Positions 1 through 4,837 of a DNA stretch of 5,185 nt are shown here, in pieces. Made by a program: the position numbers and the translations under genes. Every line of letters begins with the position of its first letter. Within the stretch, counting starts at the first letter, position 1. This stretch comes from an uncultured Prevotellaceae bacterium. Lineage in GTDB: Bacteria; Bacteroidota; Bacteroidia; Bacteroidales; Muribaculaceae. The notes beneath the pieces are model-generated. The model saw only the letters and a list, made by a program, of their open reading frames with translations. It did not search any database and was not told the DNA's origin. The DNA is taken from assembly GCA_900541935.1 (NCBI GenBank), contig UQLZ01000085.1, positions 1 through 5,185 of the forward strand, given 5' to 3'.

Positions 1-50
1 ACTTGCGCCGATGGTACTGCAATGCAATGCGGGAGAGTAGGTAGCCGCCT
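1..50 (+). rRNA. rrf: 5S ribosomal RNA, 3' end (partial)
   Basis: The first ~50 bases match the conserved 3' part of bacterial 5S rRNA: CGCCGATGGTACTGC, then GGGAGAGTAGGT, then GCCGCC, which forms the 3' strand of the terminal helix. The 5' two thirds lie left of the window. The gene is followed within about 13 bp by an intrinsic terminator, as expected for the last gene of an rRNA operon. The exact 3' end is estimated to within a few bases, because the 5' partner strand of the helix is not visible. Confidence 0.9.
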
Positions 51-62
51 CCTTTTATCAAG

Positions 63-98
63 AGCCTCAGATTTCGAAAGATTTCTGAGGCTTTTTTG
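63..98 (+). terminator. Intrinsic terminator of the rRNA operon
   Basis: AGCCTCAGA (63-71) pairs perfectly with TCTGAGGCT (84-92), leaving a 12-base loop that contains TTCGAA, and a run of six T follows from 92. It lies just behind the 5S rRNA and is the natural end of the ribosomal RNA transcript. Confidence 0.9.
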
Positions 99-104
99 TT
101 TTCC

Positions 105-162
105 CACAGATTTCACAGATGCTCACAGATTTTAGACCTGTTCGGTCTGGAATTTCGCAGAT
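105..162. repeat. CACAGAT short repeats in the post-rRNA spacer
   Basis: The heptamer CACAGAT occurs three times in near-tandem (105-111, 114-120, 124-130), with a variant CGCAGAT at 156-162. The first three are spaced 9 and 10 bp apart, about one helical turn. Similar CACAGATT-rich runs are, from memory, common in intergenic DNA of Bacteroidales; their function is unknown to me. A short inverted repeat, AGACC (134-138) with GGTCT (144-148), lies between the third and fourth copies. Confidence 0.6.
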
Positions 163-176
163 TTTTATTATCTTTG
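146..176 (+). promoter_or_regulatory. Bacteroidota-type promoter for the 181-663 gene
   Basis: TATCTTTG at 169-176 matches the Bacteroidota -7 consensus TAnnTTTG exactly. The -33 element is weak (TCTG at 146-149, 19-bp spacer). The box ends only four bases before the ATG at 181, so the expected transcript would start at or near that ATG. The mRNA would be leaderless or translated from a downstream ATG. Confidence 0.65.
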
Positions 177-180
177 CAGC

Positions 181-663
181 ATGAATAGGAAAAGAATTAA
201 AAAGAAGTTTGCTAGTTTAGGTCAGCGTATGCTACGGATGCCTCGTACCCGAGGATTCGGAGTACAATCACCTACAGCCTATTCTTTCCTGCGCAAGGTG
301 GTTAACGAAAAGGGATTTCTCAGAATCTATTGTCAGACTCATTCTGAAATCTCCTCCTCCTATCCCCAAGATGCCTCCAAACAGAAACGTCTTCTCTTCC
401 GCATCAGAACTGTTTATCCTAATGTAGTAGAACTCTCTGCATCTTCCCTGCTAAAGAGAGAGGATTTCCAGCAGTTTCTCTGGAATGTGTCTGATGATAC
501 GGTTTTAGTAGTTACAGACATCAATCTCGATGCAGAATATGGGAAAGTATGGCTCCGACTTGTAACAGATAATCGTACGATTTTGACCTTTAATTTGGTT
601 GATTGCGGTATAGTTTTCTTCGATAAAACCAAATATAAGCAGAATTTTAATGTAAATTATTGA
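181..663 (+). CDS. Methyltransferase-family relative lacking the SAM-binding core (160 aa)
   Basis: Both ends resemble a SAM-dependent methyltransferase family common in Bacteroidota, recalled as roughly 240-260 residues long. The N-terminal signature is RTRGFGVQSPTAY (residues 22-34, usually RG-GVHSPFAF). The C-terminal part includes VTDINL (111-116, usually DGIH) and DCGIVFFDK (141-149) with a final KQNFNVNY. The part that normally holds the glycine-rich SAM-binding loop and Rossmann core is missing or unrecognisable: only about 75 residues separate the two conserved ends, and no GxGxG motif is seen. Catalysis is therefore doubtful, and the protein may be a non-enzymatic derivative with another role. 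The N-terminus is strongly basic (MNRKRIKKKF). ATG 181 is almost touching the -7 box, so M17 (229) or M20 (238) are alternative starts; I keep 181 because the basic stretch appears to belong to the protein. The reading frame is intact, so this is a shortened protein rather than a recent frameshift. Confidence 0.75.
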   Translation: MNRKRIKKKFASLGQRMLRMPRTRGFGVQSPTAYSFLRKVVNEKGFLRIYCQTHSEISSSYPQDASKQKRLLFRIRTVYPNVVELSASSLLKREDFQQFLWNVSDDTVLVVTDINLDAEYGKVWLRLVTDNRTILTFNLVDCGIVFFDKTKYKQNFNVNY

Positions 664-690
664 TTTGTGCGTAAATTTGTTCCATAAATA

Positions 691-721
691 TTTGGAATTT
701 AAAATAAAAGTATTACTTTTG
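691..721 (+). promoter_or_regulatory. Canonical Bacteroidota promoter of the DUF2795 gene
   Basis: TTTG (-33 element, 691-694), a 19-bp spacer, then TACTTTTG (-7 element, 714-721) match the Bacteroidota housekeeping consensus. Transcription should start near 727, leaving a leader of about 30 bases before the ATG at 757. A short inverted repeat, TTCCA (680-684) with TGGAA (693-697), straddles the -33 element and could be a small operator, but five base pairs is weak evidence. Confidence 0.85.
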
Positions 722-756
722 CAGCCAAAATAATAGAAACGTTAAATTATAGAGCT

Positions 757-978
757 ATGTATTGGACACTTGAATTGGCTTCAAAGCTTGAAGATGCACC
801 ATGGCCTGCAACTAAAGAAGAGTTGATTGACTATGCAACTCGCTCTGGTGCGCCTCTAGAAGTTCTAGAGAATTTGCAGGAGATAGAAGACGAAGGCGAT
901 GTTTACGAAAGCATCGAAGACATCTGGCCTGATTATCCTTCAAAGGATGACTTCTTGTGGAATGATGACGAGTACTAA
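757..978 (+). CDS. DUF2795 family small acidic protein (73 aa)
   Basis: The sequence matches a very conserved small Bacteroidota protein of the DUF2795 family, whose function is unknown. Recognisable blocks are the N-terminal MYWTLELASKLEDAPWPATK, then ELIDYATRSGAPLEVLENLQ, then the acidic YESIEDIWPDYPSKDDF tail. It is full length for the family, rich in Asp and Glu (very low predicted pI), and has no membrane segment or signal peptide, so it is expected to be cytoplasmic. It has its own strong promoter and terminator and is therefore monocistronic, which suits a constitutively expressed core gene. There is no Shine-Dalgarno sequence, only an A/T-rich leader, which is normal in this phylum. 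The family assignment is from memory of the sequence pattern. Confidence 0.9.
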   Translation: MYWTLELASKLEDAPWPATKEELIDYATRSGAPLEVLENLQEIEDEGDVYESIEDIWPDYPSKDDFLWNDDEY

Positions 979-1020
979 TCGTTCATCGATTACGATTATC
1001 AGTATAAGATAATGGAAATG

Positions 1021-1064
1021 AGCCATATAGGTGATTTCTCATGAAATTCCTATATGGCTTTTTG
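1021..1064 (+). terminator. Intrinsic terminator after the DUF2795 gene
   Basis: AGCCATATAGG (1021-1031) pairs perfectly with CCTATATGGCT (1049-1059). An inner extension GATTTC (1033-1038) with GAAATT (1043-1048, one G-U pair) closes on a TCAT loop. The stem runs straight into CTTTTTG, so this is a strong Rho-independent terminator. A second, weaker hairpin (AATCGT 977-982 with ACGATT 992-997) lies at the stop codon. Confidence 0.92.
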
Positions 1065-1218
1065 CCGTCTTTTACCGCCAATTTTACCGTTCTAATGGCC
1101 TTATTTTACATAATTAAATGATCAATAATCGGTATATCCTGAAATTCTTTCTTTTCTGATCGGTTAATTTCATCTTTTCTTCTCTTATTATTCTCCTTAC
1201 TTCATACTAAAATCATCT
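1065..1218. other. T-rich spacer left of the integrase
   Basis: About 150 bp between the DUF2795 terminator and the integrase leader holds no convincing gene and no TAnnTTTG promoter on the plus strand. It does carry two direct copies of TTTTACCG (1070-1077 and 1082-1089) starting 12 bp apart, and two copies of ATCGGT (1128-1133 and 1159-1164). Direct repeats beside a tyrosine-recombinase gene are where arm-type binding sites or an attachment site would be expected, but no matching copy was noticed on the far side of the gene. Confidence 0.4.
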
Positions 1219-1253
1219 GAAGTTTATAAAAAAGGAGTGATATGATAAACTTT
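1219..1253 (+). promoter_or_regulatory. Hairpin presenting RBS and AUG of the leader ORF
   Basis: AAGTTTAT (1220-1227) pairs perfectly with ATAAACTT (1245-1252), and G1219-T1253 adds a wobble pair. The 17-base loop (1228-1244) contains a strong Shine-Dalgarno sequence, AAGGAG (1232-1236 region), and ends exactly with the ATG of the 13-codon ORF. A good Shine-Dalgarno is unusual in Bacteroidota, which makes its placement in a hairpin loop notable. It looks like a translation-control element upstream of the integrase; this role is inference. Confidence 0.5.
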
Positions 1254-1283
1254 TCTACTATCTTCGCGTACATAGTGCCATAA
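1242..1283 (+). CDS. Possible 13-aa leader peptide upstream of the integrase
   Basis: ATG 1242 to TAA 1283 encodes MINFSTIFAYIVP. It is preceded at ideal spacing by AAGGAG and ends 21 bp before the integrase ATG. A C-terminal proline directly before the stop codon is a context known to slow translation termination. Translation of this ORF would melt the 1219-1253 hairpin and place ribosomes next to the integrase start. It could therefore be a leader peptide, or it could be a chance ORF, because its length alone proves nothing. TATCTTCG at 1259-1266, one base from the -7 consensus, lies within it and could be an alternative integrase promoter. Confidence 0.35.
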   Translation: MINFSTIFAYIVP

Positions 1284-1304
1284 TTAATAAAAAGGTATTT
1301 TGAT

Positions 1305-2678
1305 ATGGGAAGAATTTCAAGACTTTATCCGAAAGGACGATTGAGACTGCGTATACCAAAGATGGTGCAGTCTGGTAAAAAGTATCCATTGTATATAGAA
1401 TACAATTGGCATGCTGATTCTATTCGTAAATCAACTGGTATAAGTGTGTCAGTAAAGGAATGGAATGAGAAAGGCTATTGCGGTATTGGTGAAATACGTG
1501 CCACGACTGATATTGACTATAAGTATTATAATCATGCTCTTCATAAGCGTATCGAAGACATAGATGTGAAGATACATAAGTATTATGAAATGCATCAACA
1601 TATTACTTGTGATGTGATTCGATCTTTTCTCGAAGACAATGACAATGCTTTGCGACCTGATGAAGGAAAAGACTTCATAGAGTTTGCTAAAGAGTTGATG
1701 GAAAAACGTTATGAGAAAGGTAAGATAGGTTTCAGTACTTGCAAGAATGGTATTTCATATCTCAATCAGTTTGAGGAATACCTGTTGCTTGAACACAAAG
1801 GTACACATGGTGAGCATAAGGAATTCATTTATGTCTCAGATATTAGTGAAGACTTATTGCTTGACTTCCGTAAGTATCGACTCTTGGCAAAAAAGAAAGC
1901 AACAACAGTCAACAAGACTCTATGTCCGATTCTTCAGGCGTGTGAATATGCTTGTCAGTTAGGTTATATCTCTCATCAGCTTAATGTATCTCTCCAGGAC
2001 TTGTATATGAAAGAAGAGGACCGGCTTGATGAAGAAGAGAGGAATATCAAGTATCTCACTGAAGAGAGACTTGCTGAGTTAGTTTCCGTTTATAATACCA
2101 TCGAACAGCCTCGACGAAAAGAGTTTTTGGAGATGTGGCTGTTTGCCTTCCATGCTTGCGGTATGCGAATGGTTGATGTGATGACGCTCCGATGGAAAGA
2201 CATTGATTTCAACAAGAATTTCATCAGTAAAATACAAGTCAAGACGAGAAACCGAAACACCATACCTTTGAGTGAACCACTCATTCGTATTCTTGAAAAA
2301 TGGAAGGGTAGAAACAAAGTCTTTGTTTTTGATCTATTGCCAGAGAACTTCGATATAAATGACCATGAGGCGATATACCGTCGTAGAAATTCCTGGAATA
2401 ATACCATCAATACTTCGCTTCGCTGTATATCTCATGATTTAAAATGGAATCAAGACTTGACTTTCCATGTATCAAGACACACTTGGGCAGTTTTAGCGCT
2501 TGCACACGGAGCTGAAATCAGTGAGATAAGCAGATTGTTAGGTCACGCTTCAACAGGCGTCACAGAGCGAGTTTATGCAGAATTCTTGCCAGACAACCTT
2601 GCGACTGTAGTAAGCAAACTTGGCTTCTGCTTCATTCCTGATATGAATGCCAAACAAAAGAAGGTGGTATCACGCTAA
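1305..2678 (+). CDS. Tyrosine recombinase / integrase, complete (457 aa)
   Basis: This is a site-specific recombinase of the Bacteroidota mobile-element type, which cuts and rejoins DNA through a 3'-phosphotyrosine. An N-terminal arm-type DNA-binding region spans about residues 12-60 (KYPLYIEYNWHADSIRKSTG, then WNEKG). A SAM-like core-binding domain spans about 122-225 (DFIEFAKELMEKRYEKG), and the catalytic domain about 246-440. All expected active-site residues are visible: R288 in HACGMRMVDV, K313 in QVKTRNR, H388 and R391 in FHVSRHTW, H414 in LLGHAS, and nucleophile Y424 in ERVYAEF. It is therefore probably active. Length is normal for the Arm-DNA-bind_5 / Phage_int_SAM_5 group. ATG 1305 is preceded by AAAGG (1291-1295) at 9 bp. 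No excisionase, mobilisation or conjugation gene is seen in the window, so this could be the integrase of a small integrative element, an element remnant, or a stand-alone DNA-inversion recombinase. Confidence 0.93.
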   Translation: MGRISRLYPKGRLRLRIPKMVQSGKKYPLYIEYNWHADSIRKSTGISVSVKEWNEKGYCGIGEIRATTDIDYKYYNHALHKRIEDIDVKIHKYYEMHQHITCDVIRSFLEDNDNALRPDEGKDFIEFAKELMEKRYEKGKIGFSTCKNGISYLNQFEEYLLLEHKGTHGEHKEFIYVSDISEDLLLDFRKYRLLAKKKATTVNKTLCPILQACEYACQLGYISHQLNVSLQDLYMKEEDRLDEEERNIKYLTEERLAELVSVYNTIEQPRRKEFLEMWLFAFHACGMRMVDVMTLRWKDIDFNKNFISKIQVKTRNRNTIPLSEPLIRILEKWKGRNKVFVFDLLPENFDINDHEAIYRRRNSWNNTINTSLRCISHDLKWNQDLTFHVSRHTWAVLALAHGAEISEISRLLGHASTGVTERVYAEFLPDNLATVVSKLGFCFIPDMNAKQKKVVSR

Positions 2679-2697
2679 ACAGAGTGATACCACCTTC
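2660..2697. terminator. Shared terminator of the convergent integrase and minus-strand pair
   Basis: GAAGGTGGTATCAC (2660-2673) pairs perfectly over 14 bp with GTGATACCACCTTC (2684-2697), with a 10-base loop. The left arm encodes the last integrase residues and the integrase stop codon is in the loop. Reading leftward on the minus strand, the stem is followed by TTTTGTTTGG, a usable U-rich tract, so it best terminates the minus-strand genes. On the plus strand the following sequence (GATCAAATTTG) is a poor tract. Confidence 0.75.
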
Positions 2698-2729
2698 GAT
2701 CAAATTTGTAGCCTTTATAGTCGAAACTA

Positions 2730-2933
2730 TCAGAATATCTTGTAGTCCTTGCCAGTAAGATTAGAAATTGGCTTGAATAAACGCAATAGAATGAGCCCTA
2801 TCACGATAAATGCTATTCTGACTATTACTGAACCACCCATAGTAAAACCGTGCCATACGAGGAAAATGGGTGAGCACATGAGGGCTACGATGATTAGGCA
2901 CATTAGAGCTGCTAGAAATGTTTTTGGTCCCAT
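2730..2933 (-). CDS. Small two-helix membrane protein (67 aa), unknown
   Basis: I do not recognise a family. The protein has two hydrophobic stretches long enough to cross the membrane: about residues 5-27 (FLAALMCLIIVALMCSPIFLVW) and about 34-53 (SVIVRIAFIVIGLILLRLF). A short positively charged C-terminal tail (KPISNLTGKDYKIF) follows. R39 lies inside the second segment. There is no cleavable signal peptide, so an inner-membrane hairpin protein is expected. Its ATG lies three bases after the stop codon of the upstream 136-aa gene, so the two are almost certainly cotranscribed and translationally coupled. No Shine-Dalgarno is seen. The pair ends at the 2660-2697 stem. Its role is unknown; linkage suggests it works with the soluble partner encoded just upstream. 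Confidence 0.7.
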   Translation of the reverse strand: MGPKTFLAALMCLIIVALMCSPIFLVWHGFTMGGSVIVRIAFIVIGLILLRLFKPISNLTGKDYKIF

Positions 2934-2936
2934 ACG

Positions 2937-3347
2937 TCAATAATCTAATGGAGCTATGAAATGATCATCAGGCAGGTCGTGAAAATACTTGCCATCTGCA
3001 TCATTAGTCACATATGTTTCGTTTTCTGGATCTTCTGTAGCGAAATAGATTTCCAAATCCTTGAAACGATTTTTGAGAAGAACGCGGAAGTCAGTAATCA
3101 ATGCGAGTTCTTCCGCTTCTATATAGAGAAAGCCTTCTGAAAGTTCGCATTTCTTGATATTACCACAGAGATTGCAAGTCCCATAGTCCACACCAAGAGC
3201 TAAGATGATGTTTCCTTCCCAATCATCGGCCTCGTCTTCTTCCATAGCAGGGCGTTCTTTCTGTATGAAAGTCTGATAGAGGTCATATATCTCTTGCAAC
3301 TCTTCTTGTTTTCCTACAATGTGGTAGCGTACTTTTATATTATGCAT
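2937..3347 (-). CDS. Api92/DUF1281-like ferredoxin-fold protein (136 aa), probable
   Basis: The pattern resembles small Bacteroidota proteins annotated with a ferredoxin-like fold of the Api92/DUF1281 type, often found on phages and mobile elements; the biochemical role is unknown. Shared features are an N-terminal VRYHIVGKQEEL strand-helix (6-17) and an ILALGVDYG block (48-56) followed by a polar segment. Further on come EGFLYIEAEELA (71-82), FRVLLKNRFKDLEIYF (87-102), and the C-terminal EDPENETYVTND---GKYF (105-122). C58, C61 and C67 form a small cysteine cluster (CNLCGNIKKC) that could bind metal; whether homologues keep it was not checked. The protein is acidic and has no signal peptide, so it is probably cytoplasmic. 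It is the first gene of a two-gene unit with the membrane protein three bases downstream, driven by its own promoter and convergent with the integrase. The family call is from remembered sequence pattern and is tentative. Confidence 0.6.
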   Translation of the reverse strand: MHNIKVRYHIVGKQEELQEIYDLYQTFIQKERPAMEEDEADDWEGNIILALGVDYGTCNLCGNIKKCELSEGFLYIEAEELALITDFRVLLKNRFKDLEIYFATEDPENETYVTNDADGKYFHDLPDDHFIAPLDY

Positions 3348-3355
3348 TTGGGATG

Positions 3356-3390
3356 CAAAGATAGCTAAATCTGATACTATGTCTTGTCAA
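3356..3390 (-). promoter_or_regulatory. Promoter of the 136-aa/67-aa unit, next to the IS4 end
   Basis: On the minus strand TATCTTTG (3363 down to 3356) is an exact -7 element. TTGACA (3390 down to 3385) lies upstream with a 21-bp spacer; measured from TTG alone the gap is 24 bp, slightly long. The -7 box ends eight bases before the ATG at 3347, so the transcript would be almost leaderless. The upstream edge of the promoter is only about 10 bp from the IS4-family left end, so the insertion spared it. Confidence 0.7.
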
Positions 3391-3400
3391 TCGATTTCAC

Positions 3401-3420
3401 TACTGTCCAATAAAAAAGGG
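3401..3420 (+). repeat. Left terminal inverted repeat of the IS4-family element
   Basis: These 20 bases match the reverse complement of 4700-4719 at 16 positions, with the shared block CAATAAAAA as the core. The position is consistent with a transposase binding site at the element tip. Confidence 0.75.
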
Positions 3421-3466
3421 CAATTCGATCTTTGAAACAGTTGAATTATAGTCTTTTATGCAGTAT

Positions 3467-3500
3467 TTTGCAATGAAACGGACTTGATTTTGTAACTTTG
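3467..3500 (+). promoter_or_regulatory. Transposase promoter inside the IS4-family left end
   Basis: TAACTTTG (3493-3500) is an exact -7 element, and TTTG (3467-3470) is a -33 candidate at a somewhat long 22-bp spacing. The predicted leader before ATG 3523 is about 17-20 bases. There is no Shine-Dalgarno sequence. Confidence 0.7.
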
Positions 3501-3522
3501 CAGCCAAAAAGAATTGGCTACT

Positions 3523-4686
3523 ATGTTTCAAGACAAATATGTTTTCGCTCAACTTACTGCATTTCTGAATAGAACTCAGTTCAACAACTACGTACGCAAG
3601 TATGATGGCAACCGATACGTGAAACACTTCACTTGCTGGAATCAGCTTCTTGCAATGATGTTTGGGCAACTGAGCAATCGTGAGAGTTTACGTGACTTGA
3701 TAGTTGCATTGGAAGCTCATCGAGCTAAGCAATATCATCTGGGGCTTGGACGTAATACTATCGTAAAAGCAACTCTTGCTTATGCCAATCAGACTCGTGA
3801 TTACAGGATTTTCGAAGACTTTGCATTCTATATGATGAAGGAAGCTTGCAAAAAGCGAGAAACCAACATTTTGAATATACCAGGAAAGAAGTATGCTTTT
3901 GATTCGACAACTATTCCGTTGTGTCTTGCAACTTTTCCATGGGCAAAGTTCAGAAGTAAGAAAGGAGGAGTCAAAGCACATGTCTTATATGACGTAGAAG
4001 CACAAGTTCCAGCTTTCTATACTGTGACCACAGCATCAAAGCATGATTCTACAGCAATGTCTTCAATTACGTATGAACCAAATAGTTACTACATTTTCGA
4101 TAGGGCTTATGATACTTTCAAGGAACTTTATAAGATTCATCTTACAGGTTCCTACTATGTAGTCAGAGCCAAAACGAACTTGAAGTACAAAATGGTAAAA
4201 TGGAAGCGAAGAATGCCAAAGAATGTACTAACTGATGCAGAAGTAAAACTAACAGGATATCTTTCCGAAAAGAAGTATCCTGAATCATTCAGATTCATTC
4301 GATACTACGATGAAGAAGATGATCGTGAGTTTACTTTTCTGACGAATGCAAAGCATCTTTCTGCGTTGGATGTCGCGAATCTATATAAAAAAAGATGGTT
4401 GGTTGAACTATTTTTCAAATGGCTAAAGCAGCATCTTAAGATAAAGAGATTCTGGGGCACAACGAAGAATGCTGTACGCATACAGATTAGTGTTGCCATT
4501 ATCACTTATTGTCTCGTGGCTATTGTGCACCATGATATGCAATTGAAACGCTCGACATATGAAGTTTTGCAGATTCTAAGCATTTCATTGACGGACAAAA
4601 CCCGTCTAAGAGATCTATTTGATAAGACTATTTTCAACGATGTCAAAGGACTCGATTATCCCCTCTTTAGGGGACTAATTGATTGA
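3523..4686 (+). CDS. IS4-family DDE transposase, intact (387 aa)
   Basis: It catalyses cut-and-paste movement of the surrounding element. Numbering here is from the upstream in-frame TTG at 3514; subtract 3 for the ATG start. The protein opens MFQDKYVFAQLTAFLNR, the usual N-terminus of Bacteroidota IS4-type transposases, with a DUF4372-like region (about 40-80, HFTCWNQLLAMMFGQL). The DDE catalytic core has D130 (KKYAFDSTTI), D196 (YYIFDRAYD) and E298. E298 lies within the IS4 signature Y-(2)-R-(3)-E-(6)-K: Y291, R294, E298, K305 (YKKRWLVELFFKWLK). It ends with the conserved IKRFWGTTKNAVRIQI and VAIITYCLVAI segments. Full length and every key residue suggest an active enzyme. I chose ATG 3523 rather than TTG 3514 because homologues begin at this methionine and the promoter places the start nearby. 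GTTTAGGGGAC-type GC pairing near the end (CCCC 4660-4663 with GGGG 4670-4673) has no T tract. Confidence 0.95.
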   Translation: MFQDKYVFAQLTAFLNRTQFNNYVRKYDGNRYVKHFTCWNQLLAMMFGQLSNRESLRDLIVALEAHRAKQYHLGLGRNTIVKATLAYANQTRDYRIFEDFAFYMMKEACKKRETNILNIPGKKYAFDSTTIPLCLATFPWAKFRSKKGGVKAHVLYDVEAQVPAFYTVTTASKHDSTAMSSITYEPNSYYIFDRAYDTFKELYKIHLTGSYYVVRAKTNLKYKMVKWKRRMPKNVLTDAEVKLTGYLSEKKYPESFRFIRYYDEEDDREFTFLTNAKHLSALDVANLYKKRWLVELFFKWLKQHLKIKRFWGTTKNAVRIQISVAIITYCLVAIVHHDMQLKRSTYEVLQILSISLTDKTRLRDLFDKTIFNDVKGLDYPLFRGLID

Positions 4687-4699
4687 TTAATAAACATGT

Positions 4700-4719
4700 C
4701 CAATTTTTATTGAACACTA
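4700..4719 (-). repeat. Right terminal inverted repeat of the IS4-family element
   Basis: The reverse complement matches the left tip at 16 of 20 positions. The IS110-family reading frame runs directly into this repeat: codon 39 of the broken gene ends at 4721 and the next codons are IS4 sequence. Confidence 0.75.
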
Positions 4720-4720
4720 A

Positions 4721-4837
4721 TGCTTCCAACTGATAAGTTAAAACACCGAAAACGTTTTTAATAAGTTCTCCAAACTCATTCAAAATACACAGATAAACGC
4801 TATCTTTGTGCACATCAAGACCACATACTGATTTCAT
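4721..4837 (-). pseudogene. IS110-family transposase, N-terminal 39 codons only
   Basis: Read on the minus strand from ATG 4837, the sequence encodes MKSVCGLDVHKDSVYLCILN followed by EFGELIKNVFGVLTYQLEA. This is the N-terminus of an IS110/IS116/IS902 transposase. GLDVHKDS contains the first aspartate (D8) of the RuvC-like DEDD active site. An intact member is recalled as roughly 300-430 residues, so about 90 percent is gone. The frame continues through the IS4 right tip for 17 foreign codons to TAA at 4667-4669, giving a 56-codon chimeric ORF that would be inactive. The missing remainder is not found to the left of the IS4 copy, so this is not a simple insertion into an otherwise preserved gene. 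Confidence 0.88.

Larger units (their letters stand above)
3401..4719 (+). mobile_element. IS4-family insertion sequence, structurally complete
   Basis: The element is about 1.32 kb. It is bounded by imperfect terminal inverted repeats: TACTGTCCAATAAAAAAGGG (3401-3420) against the complement of 4700-4719, TAGTGTTCAATAAAAATTGG, with 16 of 20 identical. It contains one transposase gene with its own promoter near the left end and leaves only 33 bp between stop codon and right tip, typical IS4-family compactness. The outermost base is uncertain by about three positions, because the similarity continues weakly to 3398 and 4722. No direct target duplication is recognisable. To the right it abuts a broken IS110-family gene; to the left lies the promoter of an unrelated gene. 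Confidence 0.85.

Noticed and set aside
2090..2410. A 106-codon open frame antisense to the integrase
   Set aside because: It is fully contained in the catalytic domain of a well-supported gene, has no family resemblance and no TAnnTTTG promoter.
2749..2943. A 64-codon plus-strand frame opposite the small membrane protein
   Set aside because: The minus-strand frame has two clean membrane segments and tight coupling to its upstream gene; the plus-strand frame has neither promoter nor recognisable features.
3688..3981. A 97-codon open frame antisense to the IS4-family transposase (and a shorter one at 4305-4505)
   Set aside because: Both lie inside an intact, motif-complete transposase gene and their sequences look like reverse-strand translation.
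4660..4673. CCCC / GGGG hairpin near the transposase stop as an intrinsic terminator
   Set aside because: The stem is only 4 bp and is not followed by a T tract.
3398..4719. CACTA at 3398-3402 and again at 4715-4719 as an IS4 target duplication
   Set aside because: Both copies overlap the inverted-repeat tips. Using them as flanks would put the two element ends three bases out of register, and 5 bp is short for the IS4 family.
3387..4734. TCAATCGAT (3387-3395) versus CCAACTGAT (4726-4734) as a degenerate target duplication
   Set aside because: Only 6 of 9 bases agree and the right copy is several bases inside the IS110 coding sequence, as expected by chance.
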